Source: Nitrososphaerota archaeon (GTDB taxonomy: Archaea > Thermoproteota > Nitrososphaeria > Nitrososphaerales > CADDZS01). Taken from it: 64,000 bases of DNA. Shown piece after piece: positions 33,823-42,496 of this stretch. The notes under the pieces are model-generated. The model was not told the origin of the DNA, did no database searches, and worked only from the letters and a program-made list of their open reading frames with translations. The number at the start of each line of letters is the position of its first letter. The first letter of the stretch is position 1. A program made the translations under genes and the position numbers. The stretch is from assembly GCA_021325255.1 (NCBI GenBank), contig JAJPHP010000060.1, forward strand, positions 68,533-132,532, written 5' to 3'.

Positions 33823-33870
33823 GAGGGTCTTAATTCCGTCCCCTAAAACACAAGACTTAGGACGGCCCTC
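33823..33870. ncRNA. Nested stem-loop, candidate structured RNA or terminator
   Basis: Outer stem GAGGG (33823-33827)/CCCTC (33866-33870) and inner stem CCGTCC (33836-33841)/GGACGG (33860-33865), with further TAA/TTA pairing inside. No T-tract follows, so a simple terminator is not the best reading. No known RNA family recognised. Confidence 0.35.
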
Positions 33871-34005
33871 GATATTCCTACATATTCTCTGGATATCCGG
33901 GAATATCCGAAGATTCTCTTTGCTGAATCGTAAAGGAGCTTAGAAATTGATGAGCAAGCCCTGAACCAGAATGGATTTTAAAGCGAGTATTGGAACCACG
34001 GCCTC

Positions 34006-34872
34006 ATGTTCGAAGCTATGCTTCTGGGAACAGGGATGGGGCGACCTGATCCAAAAAGATTTGCTCCAAGTAATCTTCTCTGGTTCAGAGATAGACCGGT
34101 GCTGGTGGATTGCGGGCCTGGTGTTACCTTTCGATTGGGAAGTGCTGGCGTCCGGCCCAGTCAGATTGGGAATGTGTTCGTGACTCATTTTCATGCCGAT
34201 CATTTTTTTGAATTTCCTTGGCTTAACAAGTACACAATCATCATGGGCAATGTCGATGAAGCTATCAAGGAAAGGGGGAACATGCGGTTCCATGGGCCGC
34301 CCGGCTCACATAGAATCCTGAAGCAGCTAGATGAATCAGGGGACCAAATGGATGACATCGCAGCACTAGGAGGCTATGATAAGGTTAGAGAATTCATGAC
34401 GCCAGAAATTGAAGAGATTTACAACGGATGGACGCTCGACTACGGTTCCTGGAAGGTTAGGGCGTCGCTAGTCGATCATGGTGATTGCAAGCTACCATGC
34501 TTTGCGTTCAGATTCGAATCTGGAAGCAAATCTGTCGTCTTCACCGGCGATACCGTGGGATGCGAAAATCTTACTCAACTCGCAAAGGGCGCGGATGTCA
34601 TGGTTCACGAGTGCAACTTTCCAGAAGAGGAAGTAGAGGCGAGGAAGCGACTGGGGCTTGCCTGGTGGATACACTCCACGCCGACCATGGCGGGCGAGCA
34701 CGCGCAAGCTGCCCGAGTCAAGAAGCTTGTCCTGAATCACTTTGTCGGCTGGGATGATTTCTCCCCAAACAAAGATCCCTACGATTGGGAGAAGATCGCC
34801 CCGCCGAGGGTGAAGGAGCACTTCGATGGAGAAGTCATCCTGGGGGAGGACTTGATGAAGATTGAAATCTGA
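34006..34872 (+). CDS. Metallo-beta-lactamase fold hydrolase, paralogue 1
   Basis: 288 aa. THFHADH (HxHxDH zinc motif) lies around residue 60-66, VDHGDCKLPCF around 155, FTGDTVGCENL supplies the bridging Asp, and LNHFVGW the final His. Architecture is like the RNase Z/arylsulfatase branch of the superfamily, but no exosite of tRNase Z is seen, so a small-molecule hydrolase is more likely. ATG 34006 is about 25 nt below GATTTTAAAGCG (leaderless). A paralogue with roughly two thirds identity, and nearly identical last 50 residues, lies at 50518-51375. The Cys in CKLPCF is shared by both. Confidence 0.88.
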   Translation: MFEAMLLGTGMGRPDPKRFAPSNLLWFRDRPVLVDCGPGVTFRLGSAGVRPSQIGNVFVTHFHADHFFEFPWLNKYTIIMGNVDEAIKERGNMRFHGPPGSHRILKQLDESGDQMDDIAALGGYDKVREFMTPEIEEIYNGWTLDYGSWKVRASLVDHGDCKLPCFAFRFESGSKSVVFTGDTVGCENLTQLAKGADVMVHECNFPEEEVEARKRLGLAWWIHSTPTMAGEHAQAARVKKLVLNHFVGWDDFSPNKDPYDWEKIAPPRVKEHFDGEVILGEDLMKIEI

Positions 34873-34981
34873 ATGATAGACTTTGAGAGCAAGGCTTATG
34901 TCTTCCCTCCCTTCGCATATCCTGCAGCAGTCAATGTCCTAGACAAAAACATGAATAGTCAGCATCTTCACTGGCAAACAC

Positions 34982-35671
34982 ATGCCATCGATGGCAAAGA
35001 CCAAGATTTTTGTACTTGTGCTCTTGATACTCATTGGCAGTCTCCTTTTTTCTACGGTCTACTACTATCTACAGTCAACAAGTTTCCAGAATCAGCTCGG
35101 ACTTGACGAGTCACTCTTGAAGAACAGTACCTGCTCACCTACAACATTCGCTCATTGTGAGCATGCCTCACTTCTCGAATCGAATTTCACTGCAGCCCAG
35201 TTGATGTTTTCCGACTTTTCGAGATCGAATCTGACCGGATCCAATTTTGAGGCGGCGAATCTTTTCGGATCAGATCTCATCGGAGCTGATCTTACCGATT
35301 CGAATTTCATGTTCGCAAATCTATCTTTCGCGGACTTCATTGGGGCGCATCTAATAAGATCTCAGCTCCAAGACGCAGATCTCTACTATGCTCATCTAAC
35401 CGGGGCAAATTTGTCTTCAAGCAACTTGGCGTCGGCCTACCTCTTCAGTAGCGACCTTGCCTTTTCAGATCTTTTGGGCAGCAACCTAACCCATTCGGAT
35501 CTAACCTCTGCGGACCTCCGGAATTCGATTCTGACAAATGCCACACTCCAGAACGCGGTTCTTATCAATGCTAATTTGCAGGGAGCTGAAATCGTCGGAG
35601 CGAGCTTTCTTCGCTCATTGCTTTGTCATACCGTAATGCCCAATGGATCTATGGTCAACACTAACTGTTGA
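34982..35671 (+). CDS. Membrane-anchored pentapeptide-repeat protein
   Basis: 229 aa. Signal-anchor at the N-terminus (KIFVLVLLILIGSLLFSTVY), then about 30 tandem A(D/N)LXX pentapeptides (SNLTGSNFEAANLFGSDLIG and so on), which fold into a right-handed quadrilateral beta-helix, then a short C-terminal tail with two Cys. Many NLT/NLS/NFT sequons overlap the repeats, and the protein is predicted to lie outside the cell. Pentapeptide proteins can mimic DNA or act as structural scaffolds; being extracellular, a surface or adhesion role is more likely here. Confidence 0.85.
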   Translation: MPSMAKTKIFVLVLLILIGSLLFSTVYYYLQSTSFQNQLGLDESLLKNSTCSPTTFAHCEHASLLESNFTAAQLMFSDFSRSNLTGSNFEAANLFGSDLIGADLTDSNFMFANLSFADFIGAHLIRSQLQDADLYYAHLTGANLSSSNLASAYLFSSDLAFSDLLGSNLTHSDLTSADLRNSILTNATLQNAVLINANLQGAEIVGASFLRSLLCHTVMPNGSMVNTNC

Positions 35672-35757
35672 AACCTAAACGCTACATTATTGTCAGAAGG
35701 TAAAGTCTAGTAGCTTACCAGAAATGCCTATACTGTACAGTCTCCTCCTAGTAGTCC

Positions 35758-36153
35758 ATGCCAAATGGGAGAAGATGCGTGCCGGCAGGGTCCCCTTGGG
35801 GGAAGAAATTCGGATACGTGCGCGCGGTCAGGATAGGAGATTGCATAGTTGTCTCCGGGACAACTGCGATAGACGTGAGGGGGAATATCAAGTGCAAGGG
35901 CGACATTCACGGTCAGGCTATTGTTGTGCTAAGGAAAATCAAGAAGATCCTGGGCGAGCTGGATTCGTCGATTGATCAAGTATTCAGAACCAGAGTCTAC
36001 ACAACAGACATCAGTAAGCTAAATGAAATTGCCAGGGCGCACCAAGCTTTCTTCAAGGGGAAGAAAGTTACAAACACGACCGTTCAAATTTCAGCACTTG
36101 CTCATCCAGAGCTGCTTGTAGAAATCGAGGTGGAGGCAATGGTTCCGAAATAA
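35758..36153 (+). CDS. RidA (YjgF/YER057c/UK114) family protein
   Basis: 131 aa: GYVRAVRIGDCIVVSGTTAI, QAIVVLRKIKKILGELDSSI, then VFRTRVYTTDISKLNEIARA and TVQISALAHPELLVEIEVEA. The Arg in FRTRVY and the C-terminal Glu are the imine-deaminase residues. RidA proteins hydrolyse reactive enamines/imines from dehydratases; RutC in pyrimidine catabolism belongs to the same family. ATG 35758 lies about 25 nt below CTATACTG, suggesting a leaderless message. A threonine dehydratase is encoded at 16422-17405, and an RutB-like hydrolase at 57892. Confidence 0.88.
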   Translation: MPNGRRCVPAGSPWGKKFGYVRAVRIGDCIVVSGTTAIDVRGNIKCKGDIHGQAIVVLRKIKKILGELDSSIDQVFRTRVYTTDISKLNEIARAHQAFFKGKKVTNTTVQISALAHPELLVEIEVEAMVPK

Positions 36154-36179
36154 CGAGCCACCGCCCATGTATATTGCTC

Positions 36180-36602
36180 TCACTTCTTTTTGGAAAGTTC
36201 TATTGGAATGATATATGCGCGCATGTGATCAATCTGTCCATTAGACATGTGCTCTATGGATGAGACGTAGAACTCGACTTGAGTTCCTGGTTTGCCTCCG
36301 TCCAAGGCATTCGGACCACGAGTAGCCCGTGCCTTGATCTCTATTAGAACCTGGTCGCCGTGTGCGAAGCAGTTCGTAATTTCCCAGTGCAGGTCCGGAA
36401 ATGATTTGAGATAGCCCCTGATCTCGTCCTCTATCTCCTTCTTTCCGTGTTTTGGCTCCTCGCCCAAGTCCTCGTCTATTACATCGTCAGTCAGCACAGA
36501 GAGCGCCTGCTCAACGTTATGATTTGCAAAGCCTTCGATGTGTCTACGTGCCAGTGCGATGTTCTGCAGTTCTTGCTCAGTGTAGCTCTCTTTCAATTCC
36601 AT
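36180..36602 (-). CDS. SnoaL-like / NTF2-fold protein
   Basis: 140 aa: ARRHIEGFANHNVEQALSVL, TDDVIDEDLGEEPKHGKKEI, a middle strand (LHWEITNCFAHGDQVLIEIK) and IDHMRAYIIPIEL at the end. This is the ester-cyclase/SnoaL pattern of the NTF2 superfamily. Function within the island is unknown; such folds can be hydratases, isomerases or ligand-binding proteins. Its ATG overlaps the stop of the ABC binding-protein gene (TGATG), so the two are translationally coupled. Confidence 0.75.
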   Translation of the reverse strand: MELKESYTEQELQNIALARRHIEGFANHNVEQALSVLTDDVIDEDLGEEPKHGKKEIEDEIRGYLKSFPDLHWEITNCFAHGDQVLIEIKARATRGPNALDGGKPGTQVEFYVSSIEHMSNGQIDHMRAYIIPIELSKKK

Positions 36603-38560
36603 CAGGCCCTCGGGTAAGATACTACCATTCTTCTAGACGCAACGATGTACGCTACTACTACCAGGGCGACCCACGCGAGAGAAGAAAGGCCGATCGTCTG
36701 CATGGCAAACAAGAGTGGGACTATCGAAGGCGAAGATGAGTGAGAGGAAGCAACGAGTGAAACGGAGATGTTCAATGCTGGGCGATACAATATGAATCCG
36801 CCATCCCCCTCGTACTCGAGCGTTCCAGTGTTCATGATCTGATAACCAATGACGTTCTTCGAGTATCCGTTGATCAATGGCACGTAGTAGAGGTAGACCA
36901 CGTAACTCTGGTTGTTGAGATATTGTTGCGCCTCGTGGGATAGCTGAATGGCCAGACTGGTGCTTCCGTTGGAGACTGCCTGATTCATCTGGTTTGTGAG
37001 GTAGTTGACTGTTGAATCGTTAGCGTTCGGGATATCTCCGAAACAGGCCGGTAGGCTGCACTCAGAGTTGTAGCCCTTGAATAGGGATTCCAGAGGGCTG
37101 CCTCCACCGTTGTCGTGGATCATCGCCTCATAATTCCCGCTGAACAGGTCAGTAATTAGGACTCCGAATTCGTCGTCGTGGATCTGCATTGTGATTCCGG
37201 CTTTTGCCAGTTGCTGTTGCATCAGAGTTGCGATTTGGAGGCTGTTAACGAACTGTCCTGAAGTCCATACTGTAAAGGTGAAGCCGTTGGGATAACCTGC
37301 CTCAGCGAGCAACTGCTTTGCCTTTGTTACATTGGCAGTTGGTCCAAACGAAAGAATAGACTGGTTGTAGTAGGGCGTCTGCTGCGGCAGAACTATAGAG
37401 GAGGCTGGTGTAGCGTATCCATCCATTATTGCCTGAACCAGTGATTGTCTATCCACGGCGTATGAGATTGCTTCCCTAAGCAGGTACGCTTTTGTGTTGT
37501 TTTGAAGTAGAAGAGGATTGCCATTTCTGACGTTGATTGACATCACAATGTCCTTCTCAGGCGCGCTTATTTTCACGAGCGCTGTACCTGAACTGTTGAT
37601 GACTGAGATGTACTGGGGAAGAATATCGGAGAGCTGGATTTGCCCGGATTCTAATTCGAGCGCTCTAACCGATGGGTCCGGAATTACTTTGATTATCACA
37701 TTTTCGATTGGTGGAACACCTCCCCAATAGTGAGGGTTTGCCTTGAGCGTGAGGTGATCTTGATCTACCCAATCAACAACTTGGTACGGCCCGGTTCCGA
37801 CTGGGTTCCTGCCAAAGGTCTGGTTTCCCTCCTTCAGGATAGCGGTCATGGAAACAGAACCCATGTAGCCCAACGGGACCTTTGCCATGTCAAACATGAA
37901 ATTCGCGAAATCTCCATTCGGATTGAGATGGAACCTGACTTTGTATTGTGATAACACTTCTACGCTACTGATGAAGAATGCGTCAGACTTCACGATTCCC
38001 GGAGACAGTGCTCTGTCAAACCCAAACTTAACAGTCGTGGCGTTGAATTGCGTCCCATCCTGATACGTCACGCCCTGCCTCAGGTTGAAATCATAGGTCA
38101 AAGAGTCTACCTCGGTCCAATTCACCGCGAGGTTCGGGTGGAGCGTGTAACTGTTATCCGCGTAGACTAGAGGTTCGTAAATTGCAGACCAGGCTGTGTT
38201 CATCATCTCTCCTTGAGCTGACATTGTGGGGTCAAGCGTGCTTCCATCTTGTTTCACTACCCCTATCGTGATAGTCTGATTCAAGGCCGCGACCGTGCTC
38301 GAAGTGAGGGACTGAGATGTAGTTGATGAAGTTGAAACTGGTAAAGATGATGAAGATGTGGACTGACTCGATGGGATTGAGGAAGTGTAAGGAGAAGAAG
38401 AAGTAACATGAGACGAGGTTGAACTCTGCGAAGTTGGTGGTGTTGTCGTCGAGGACGTACCAAGCAATGCGAACGCGCCAGCAGCGGCAGCGATTATTAT
38501 TACGACCACTATGATTACAACAACGGCTGTCCTTGAGATTGCGAGCTTACTGTTTTGCAC
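36602..38560 (-). CDS. ABC transporter substrate-binding protein, SBP_bac_5 (oligopeptide/nickel type)
   Basis: About 652 aa. GTG 38560 is preferred because a TATA-like CTTAAATAG lies near 38585-38593, placing transcription start close to it; an upstream TTG at 38578 is the alternative. N-terminal membrane anchor (TAVVVIIVVVIIIAAAAGAF), a Ser/Thr-rich linker, the SBP_bac_5 domain (GVVKQDGSTLDPTMSAQGEM, NLAVNWTEVDSLTYDFNLRQ, LREAISYAVDRQSLVQAIMD) and a C-terminal helix (TIGLSSLAWVALVVVAYIVA). Two membrane anchors are typical of archaeal binding proteins. It presumably serves the permeases and ATPases at 41492-45332. Substrate not readable. Confidence 0.88.
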   Translation of the reverse strand: MQNSKLAISRTAVVVIIVVVIIIAAAAGAFALLGTSSTTTPPTSQSSTSSHVTSSSPYTSSIPSSQSTSSSSLPVSTSSTTSQSLTSSTVAALNQTITIGVVKQDGSTLDPTMSAQGEMMNTAWSAIYEPLVYADNSYTLHPNLAVNWTEVDSLTYDFNLRQGVTYQDGTQFNATTVKFGFDRALSPGIVKSDAFFISSVEVLSQYKVRFHLNPNGDFANFMFDMAKVPLGYMGSVSMTAILKEGNQTFGRNPVGTGPYQVVDWVDQDHLTLKANPHYWGGVPPIENVIIKVIPDPSVRALELESGQIQLSDILPQYISVINSSGTALVKISAPEKDIVMSINVRNGNPLLLQNNTKAYLLREAISYAVDRQSLVQAIMDGYATPASSIVLPQQTPYYNQSILSFGPTANVTKAKQLLAEAGYPNGFTFTVWTSGQFVNSLQIATLMQQQLAKAGITMQIHDDEFGVLITDLFSGNYEAMIHDNGGGSPLESLFKGYNSECSLPACFGDIPNANDSTVNYLTNQMNQAVSNGSTSLAIQLSHEAQQYLNNQSYVVYLYYVPLINGYSKNVIGYQIMNTGTLEYEGDGGFILYRPALNISVSLVASSHSSSPSIVPLLFAMQTIGLSSLAWVALVVVAYIVASRRMVVSYPRA

Positions 38561-38671
38561 GCTCAATGGGGCAAACAAGGCAACTATTTAAGTTAGGTGG
38601 GAGCGGCCGAGGCTACTCTCGCTACCGCACGCGACACCTAAATAGAACCAACTCCACCTCTATGCTCGAAA

Positions 38672-39928
38672 ATGAACCAGAAGCTGTTCGATTTCTCAGA
38701 AATACCAGTTGTTGACACGCACGTGCATGGGCCCTTGTTGGGGGAGGAACCACGATCATCTTACGAATACGACTTCGGGTGGTACGACGTTTTTGTTTCC
38801 GGCCTGATGCCCAAGAATTACAAAGACTCGAAGTTGGAAGATTCGATTAGGGAAGCTGTGATTTCAGATATGGAATCGCGGCCGCGCATGACCAGCATCC
38901 GGCATTACATTTCCGAATCGATGAGGTTTGAGACGACCGATCCAACTATCATTCAGAGAAAGATCTGGAATAAAATAAAGACCATTGGATTAAAGCAGTA
39001 TGCCAACACGGTATTCGAGCGCGAGAGAATCAAGTGGGTTCTGGTCGATCACTCGTCGTTAGGCACTTCTTCGTCTGAAGAGATCATGGCGGATTATCCT
39101 GATGGTAAGAAGAGATGGACTTACCCTGTCGTTCGAATGATCCAACCCGATTGGGCGAGAGAGAAGAAACTCGAATCGGCTGACGATATTGCAAGAGCGA
39201 TATGTTCGCAGCTTGACGATGCAAAGACGAATGGCTGCTCGGGCTTCAAGTCGACCCAAGCATATTTCCGCGATTATGATCTTGAAGACGTATCTTCCAA
39301 TGTTGCCAACGACTCTTACAGGAAGCTTGCGGTGGCGAAGCCCGAATATTACGAAGAATGGAACGCTAGAATTCCGGTTTACAGGGATCCCGAGACAAGT
39401 AGAGCTCTGAAACTGTATCAAGATTTCTGCTTGAAGACAATCTTCCAGCACGTGGGCGAAATAGGATTGACTATGGTGATCCATGTGGCGGTAGCGGTGG
39501 CGCCACAACTAAAGCCCTGGCTAAACGATCCCTCAAGGCTATACTCGGTCTTTGACAACGCCGACATCAGACGAGCCGGGACCAAATTCCTCTTGATTCA
39601 TACGGGGTTTCCTGACTACCACAAGATAACATCCCTGATTACACAATATCCCAATGTCTTTGTTGATCTCTCTTTCTTCACACAGGCATCCCTTCTCACA
39701 CATCAGATTCTAAGCGAGTTCGTTTCAATTTCTTCTGCCAAGAAGATTATGCATGGGAGCGATGGGTTCCAGCCAGATCCAATTGGGTACGCCGCACATA
39801 ACACTCGAAGTGCTTTGTCTCGGATAGCATCTTGGCTCTACGAGGTCGAGCACTGGAGCGAGAGTGAGTGCTTGGATCTCGCCGAGCAAATTCTGCACAA
39901 AAATGCGGAGCGTCTCTTCGGAGTCTGA
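38672..39928 (+). CDS. Amidohydrolase family 2 (TIM-barrel) metal-dependent hydrolase
   Basis: 418 aa. N-terminal VVDTHVHGPLLGEE gives the first two metal His, HVAVAVAPQLK another His, FLLIHTGFPDYHK the next, and KIMHGSDGFQPDPIG the conserved Asp. The spacing matches amidohydrolase_2 (ACMSD-like, uronate isomerase-like). Possible reactions include C-C or C-N bond hydrolysis or decarboxylation. ATG 38672 is about 35 nt below a TATA-like ACCTAAATAG (about 38637-38646). It is divergently transcribed from the binding protein and convergent with the aminotransferase. Confidence 0.85.
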   Translation: MNQKLFDFSEIPVVDTHVHGPLLGEEPRSSYEYDFGWYDVFVSGLMPKNYKDSKLEDSIREAVISDMESRPRMTSIRHYISESMRFETTDPTIIQRKIWNKIKTIGLKQYANTVFERERIKWVLVDHSSLGTSSSEEIMADYPDGKKRWTYPVVRMIQPDWAREKKLESADDIARAICSQLDDAKTNGCSGFKSTQAYFRDYDLEDVSSNVANDSYRKLAVAKPEYYEEWNARIPVYRDPETSRALKLYQDFCLKTIFQHVGEIGLTMVIHVAVAVAPQLKPWLNDPSRLYSVFDNADIRRAGTKFLLIHTGFPDYHKITSLITQYPNVFVDLSFFTQASLLTHQILSEFVSISSAKKIMHGSDGFQPDPIGYAAHNTRSALSRIASWLYEVEHWSESECLDLAEQILHKNAERLFGV

Positions 39929-39935
39929 TTCAACA

Positions 39936-41327
39936 TCATCCTGCCGCGTCGTTGTATTTCTTCATGACTCGCCTCATGATTTGAACCGAGGCATCAATTT
40001 GCTCTTTTGTGATAACTAGGGGCGGAAGAATGCGAAGTACGTTTCTGTACGGACCGCCAATCAAGAGTAACAGCCCGTTGGCAGCCAGATCTGATAGCAA
40101 CGGACCCGTCAGCTTTTCCCACGCGGGCGGCTCCTTGGTCTTCTTATCCTTGACAAGCTCCATTCCTATCATCAAACCTAATCCCCTGACATCCCCAATG
40201 TAATTGATTTCATTCTGCAACTCTTTCAGGGCGCCAATGAAGTATTCGCCTAATTCTTGAGAGCGCTTGCACAGATCATACTTATCAATGAAATCAATGG
40301 TGGCGAGTGCAGCCGCGCACCCGAGAGCATTGCCCCCAAAAGTGCTCGTATGCTGACCCGGGTGCAATTTCTCAAACACATCCCTTTTGCCCAACACGAC
40401 TGCGATGGGGAACCCGTCGGCAATTCCCTTTCCAAGAACGACAAAATCGGGCGTCACATTCTCCGAGTGCTCTATAGCAAACATCTTTCCAGTTCTCCCG
40501 AACCCGGTTTGTATCTCATCGTCGATCAGCAGGAGACCGTACTTGTCGCAGATTTTTCGGATCTTTGAAAGGTACTCCTTTGGTGGAACGACTTTGGCAG
40601 ATCCTTGGACTGGCTCGACGATGATCGCTGCGGGCTCGGCTAGGCCGCCCTCAGGATTACTGATTGCGTGCTCAACATAGTCCGCACACCTGACATCGCA
40701 TTCGGGATAGGTGAGCCCGAACGGACATCTGTAACAATACGCGAAGGGCATCCTGTAAACAGACGGCATTAGAGGCGACATCCCCTCCTGTGTTGAGGTT
40801 CGACCGGTCAGGGCAAGGGCACCCGCGGTTCTTCCATGGAAGGCGCCTTCGAATGCGATTATGCCGTGTTTCTTCGTGCACCACTTTGAGAACTTTACCG
40901 CGTCTTCCACCGCCTCTGCGCCCATGCTCGCGAATAGGACCCGGGAATTATCCTTCATCGCCCTAGGGGCAATTGAGATCAGCCTCTGCATCAGCTCAAC
41001 CCGTTTGGGGCTTGGCATATCTACCGTGTGGAGCAAGGTGCCCGCCTGATCACGTATTGCCTCCGTGACCATCGGATTACAGTGTCCAACGCTTACAACT
41101 CCCGTTCCCGCCATCAAATCCAAGTATGTGTTACCATCAGCATCCTTGACCGTAGCTCCTCTTCCCTCGGCAATGCCCACGGGCAAAATGTAGGGCGTGT
41201 TTATCGAAGGAGACTCGGAGTCCTTTGCTTTCTTCAAAAGTTCAGAAGTTTTGATTCCAGGAAATTTTTCTGAGATCATCCGAGGAGAATTTGAATAAGA
41301 CAGAGAGGCGAAGTACTGCTCGCTCAA
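39936..41327 (-). CDS. Class III aminotransferase (4-aminobutyrate/beta-amino acid type)
   Basis: 463 aa. DGNTYLDLMAGTGVVSVGHC, FEGAFHGRTAGALALTG, LLIDDEIQTGFGRTG (with the PLP Asp), and the Schiff-base lysine in VLGKGIADGFPIA; HTSTFGGNALGCAAALAT follows. Fold type I, class III: donors such as 4-aminobutyrate, beta-alanine or 2-aminoisobutyrate. A Cys-rich segment (YCYRCPFGLTYPECDVRCAD), four Cys, may bind a metal and is unusual for the family but known in some archaeal relatives. Beta-alanine or beta-aminoisobutyrate would be the end products of pyrimidine breakdown, which fits the island. Confidence 0.9.
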   Translation of the reverse strand: MSEQYFASLSYSNSPRMISEKFPGIKTSELLKKAKDSESPSINTPYILPVGIAEGRGATVKDADGNTYLDLMAGTGVVSVGHCNPMVTEAIRDQAGTLLHTVDMPSPKRVELMQRLISIAPRAMKDNSRVLFASMGAEAVEDAVKFSKWCTKKHGIIAFEGAFHGRTAGALALTGRTSTQEGMSPLMPSVYRMPFAYCYRCPFGLTYPECDVRCADYVEHAISNPEGGLAEPAAIIVEPVQGSAKVVPPKEYLSKIRKICDKYGLLLIDDEIQTGFGRTGKMFAIEHSENVTPDFVVLGKGIADGFPIAVVLGKRDVFEKLHPGQHTSTFGGNALGCAAALATIDFIDKYDLCKRSQELGEYFIGALKELQNEINYIGDVRGLGLMIGMELVKDKKTKEPPAWEKLTGPLLSDLAANGLLLLIGGPYRNVLRILPPLVITKEQIDASVQIMRRVMKKYNDAAG

Positions 41328-41491
41328 GGTGAGTTCGGTGGTGACACGAATGGAGGAGATTTAAGCATAGAGCTAAGCTAGACGTGTTGCCGAACGTTCT
41401 GGCAGCCCTTCACGCAAAAATCAATTCCGTTACTCGCCATAATTGGCATATTTCATAAATACGTCATATCGCGTGGGAACTGTCCGGCCTC

Positions 41492-42439
41492 ATGCTACGT
41501 TACATCGCAAAGAGACTGCTCATTTCCATCCCCGTGTTGATTGGGCTCACAGCGATGATTTTCGCGGTAATGCATTCTATACCTGGAGATCCTGTTCAGA
41601 TTTGGTTAGGTCTAAGCCTCAGAGATCCAAGGGCAATACAAGTCATACGAGCTAGACTAGGTTTAGACCAGCCCGTTTATGTCCAATATTTTCTGTACTT
41701 GACTAGGCTTCTCCAGGGAAACTTCGGGACTGACATCAGAACCGGCCAACCCGTTCTCCAAGAGGTCCTTCCCGCCTTCATGCTCACGCTGGAATTGGCC
41801 GCCACGGCCTGGCTTATCGCAATTCTCCTGGGAATACCCTTTGGAATTATTTCTGCAAGAAGGCAAAACTCCATAATTGACCGTTCTATAATGATCACGT
41901 CCGTCGGTTTGTCCTCGCTCCCCAACTTCTGGCTTGGGGTAATATTGATTCTTATTTTCTCGGTCACACTTCATCTTACACCGGTTGCGGGATACGCATC
42001 TTCCCCGCAATACATTATCCTCCCCGCCCTGGCGCTAGGTTTAGGGCAGTTAGGTGTAACAGCGCGGTTTACCAGATCCAGCCTTTTGGAGGTGCTGCGA
42101 CAAGATTATATTCGTTCAGCCAAGGCGAGGGGGCTAAGCGAGTTCAAAATCACTGTTTCCCACGCCCTGAAAAATGCTCTCGTCCCGATAATCACTCTCA
42201 GCGGATTACAGCTAGGTTATCTTCTTGGCGGTGCCTTCTTCGTGGAAGTGATATTCGCTTGGCCTGGGATAGGCCGTCTAGCTTACAGGGCAATTACTGA
42301 ACGGAACTATCCGTTGCTTCAGGCTTCGGTTTTCTTTGTTGCTGTCGCTTTCGTTGTAATCAACATCGTCGTAGATGTCTTGTACGCCAGAATCGATCCA
42401 AGGATTCAGGTTGAGAACAAGGAAGAGGAGGGAGTCTGA
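41492..42439 (+). CDS. ABC transporter permease, oligopeptide type (DppB-like)
   Basis: 315 aa, six helices. KRLLISIPVLIGLTAMIFAV begins the first, then PGDPVQIWLGLSLRD, RARLGLDQPVYVQYFLYLTR and the conserved cytoplasmic loop KARGLSEFKITVSHALKNAL. AFFVEVIFAWPGIGRLAY is the family hallmark. First gene of a four-gene plus-strand operon (DppB-C-D-F-like). A TATA-like TTTCATAAATAC at about 41452-41463 lies roughly 35 nt upstream of ATG 41492. Confidence 0.93.
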   Translation: MLRYIAKRLLISIPVLIGLTAMIFAVMHSIPGDPVQIWLGLSLRDPRAIQVIRARLGLDQPVYVQYFLYLTRLLQGNFGTDIRTGQPVLQEVLPAFMLTLELAATAWLIAILLGIPFGIISARRQNSIIDRSIMITSVGLSSLPNFWLGVILILIFSVTLHLTPVAGYASSPQYIILPALALGLGQLGVTARFTRSSLLEVLRQDYIRSAKARGLSEFKITVSHALKNALVPIITLSGLQLGYLLGGAFFVEVIFAWPGIGRLAYRAITERNYPLLQASVFFVAVAFVVINIVVDVLYARIDPRIQVENKEEEGV

Positions 42440-42496
42440 AAGCTGGTCCAGGAATCAATCTCTTATGATTCGGAATTTCGTGAGATTTTCAAAGTA

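Larger units (their letters stand above)
32918..34005. other. Long intergenic region with small frames and a structured hairpin
   Basis: Over 1 kb at the right end of the accessory region. Plus-strand frames at 32970-33511 are Ser/Leu/Phe-rich shadows. On the minus strand, 33042-33179 encodes 45 residues and 33325-33423 a 32-codon Lys/Glu-rich frame (KVQKLSERIVSRTGLKLKHS), both possibly remnants. A GC-rich block at 33695-33760 and the nested hairpin at 33823-33870 stand out. A TATA box GATTTTAAAGCG at 33973-33984 serves the gene at 34006. Confidence 0.35.
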
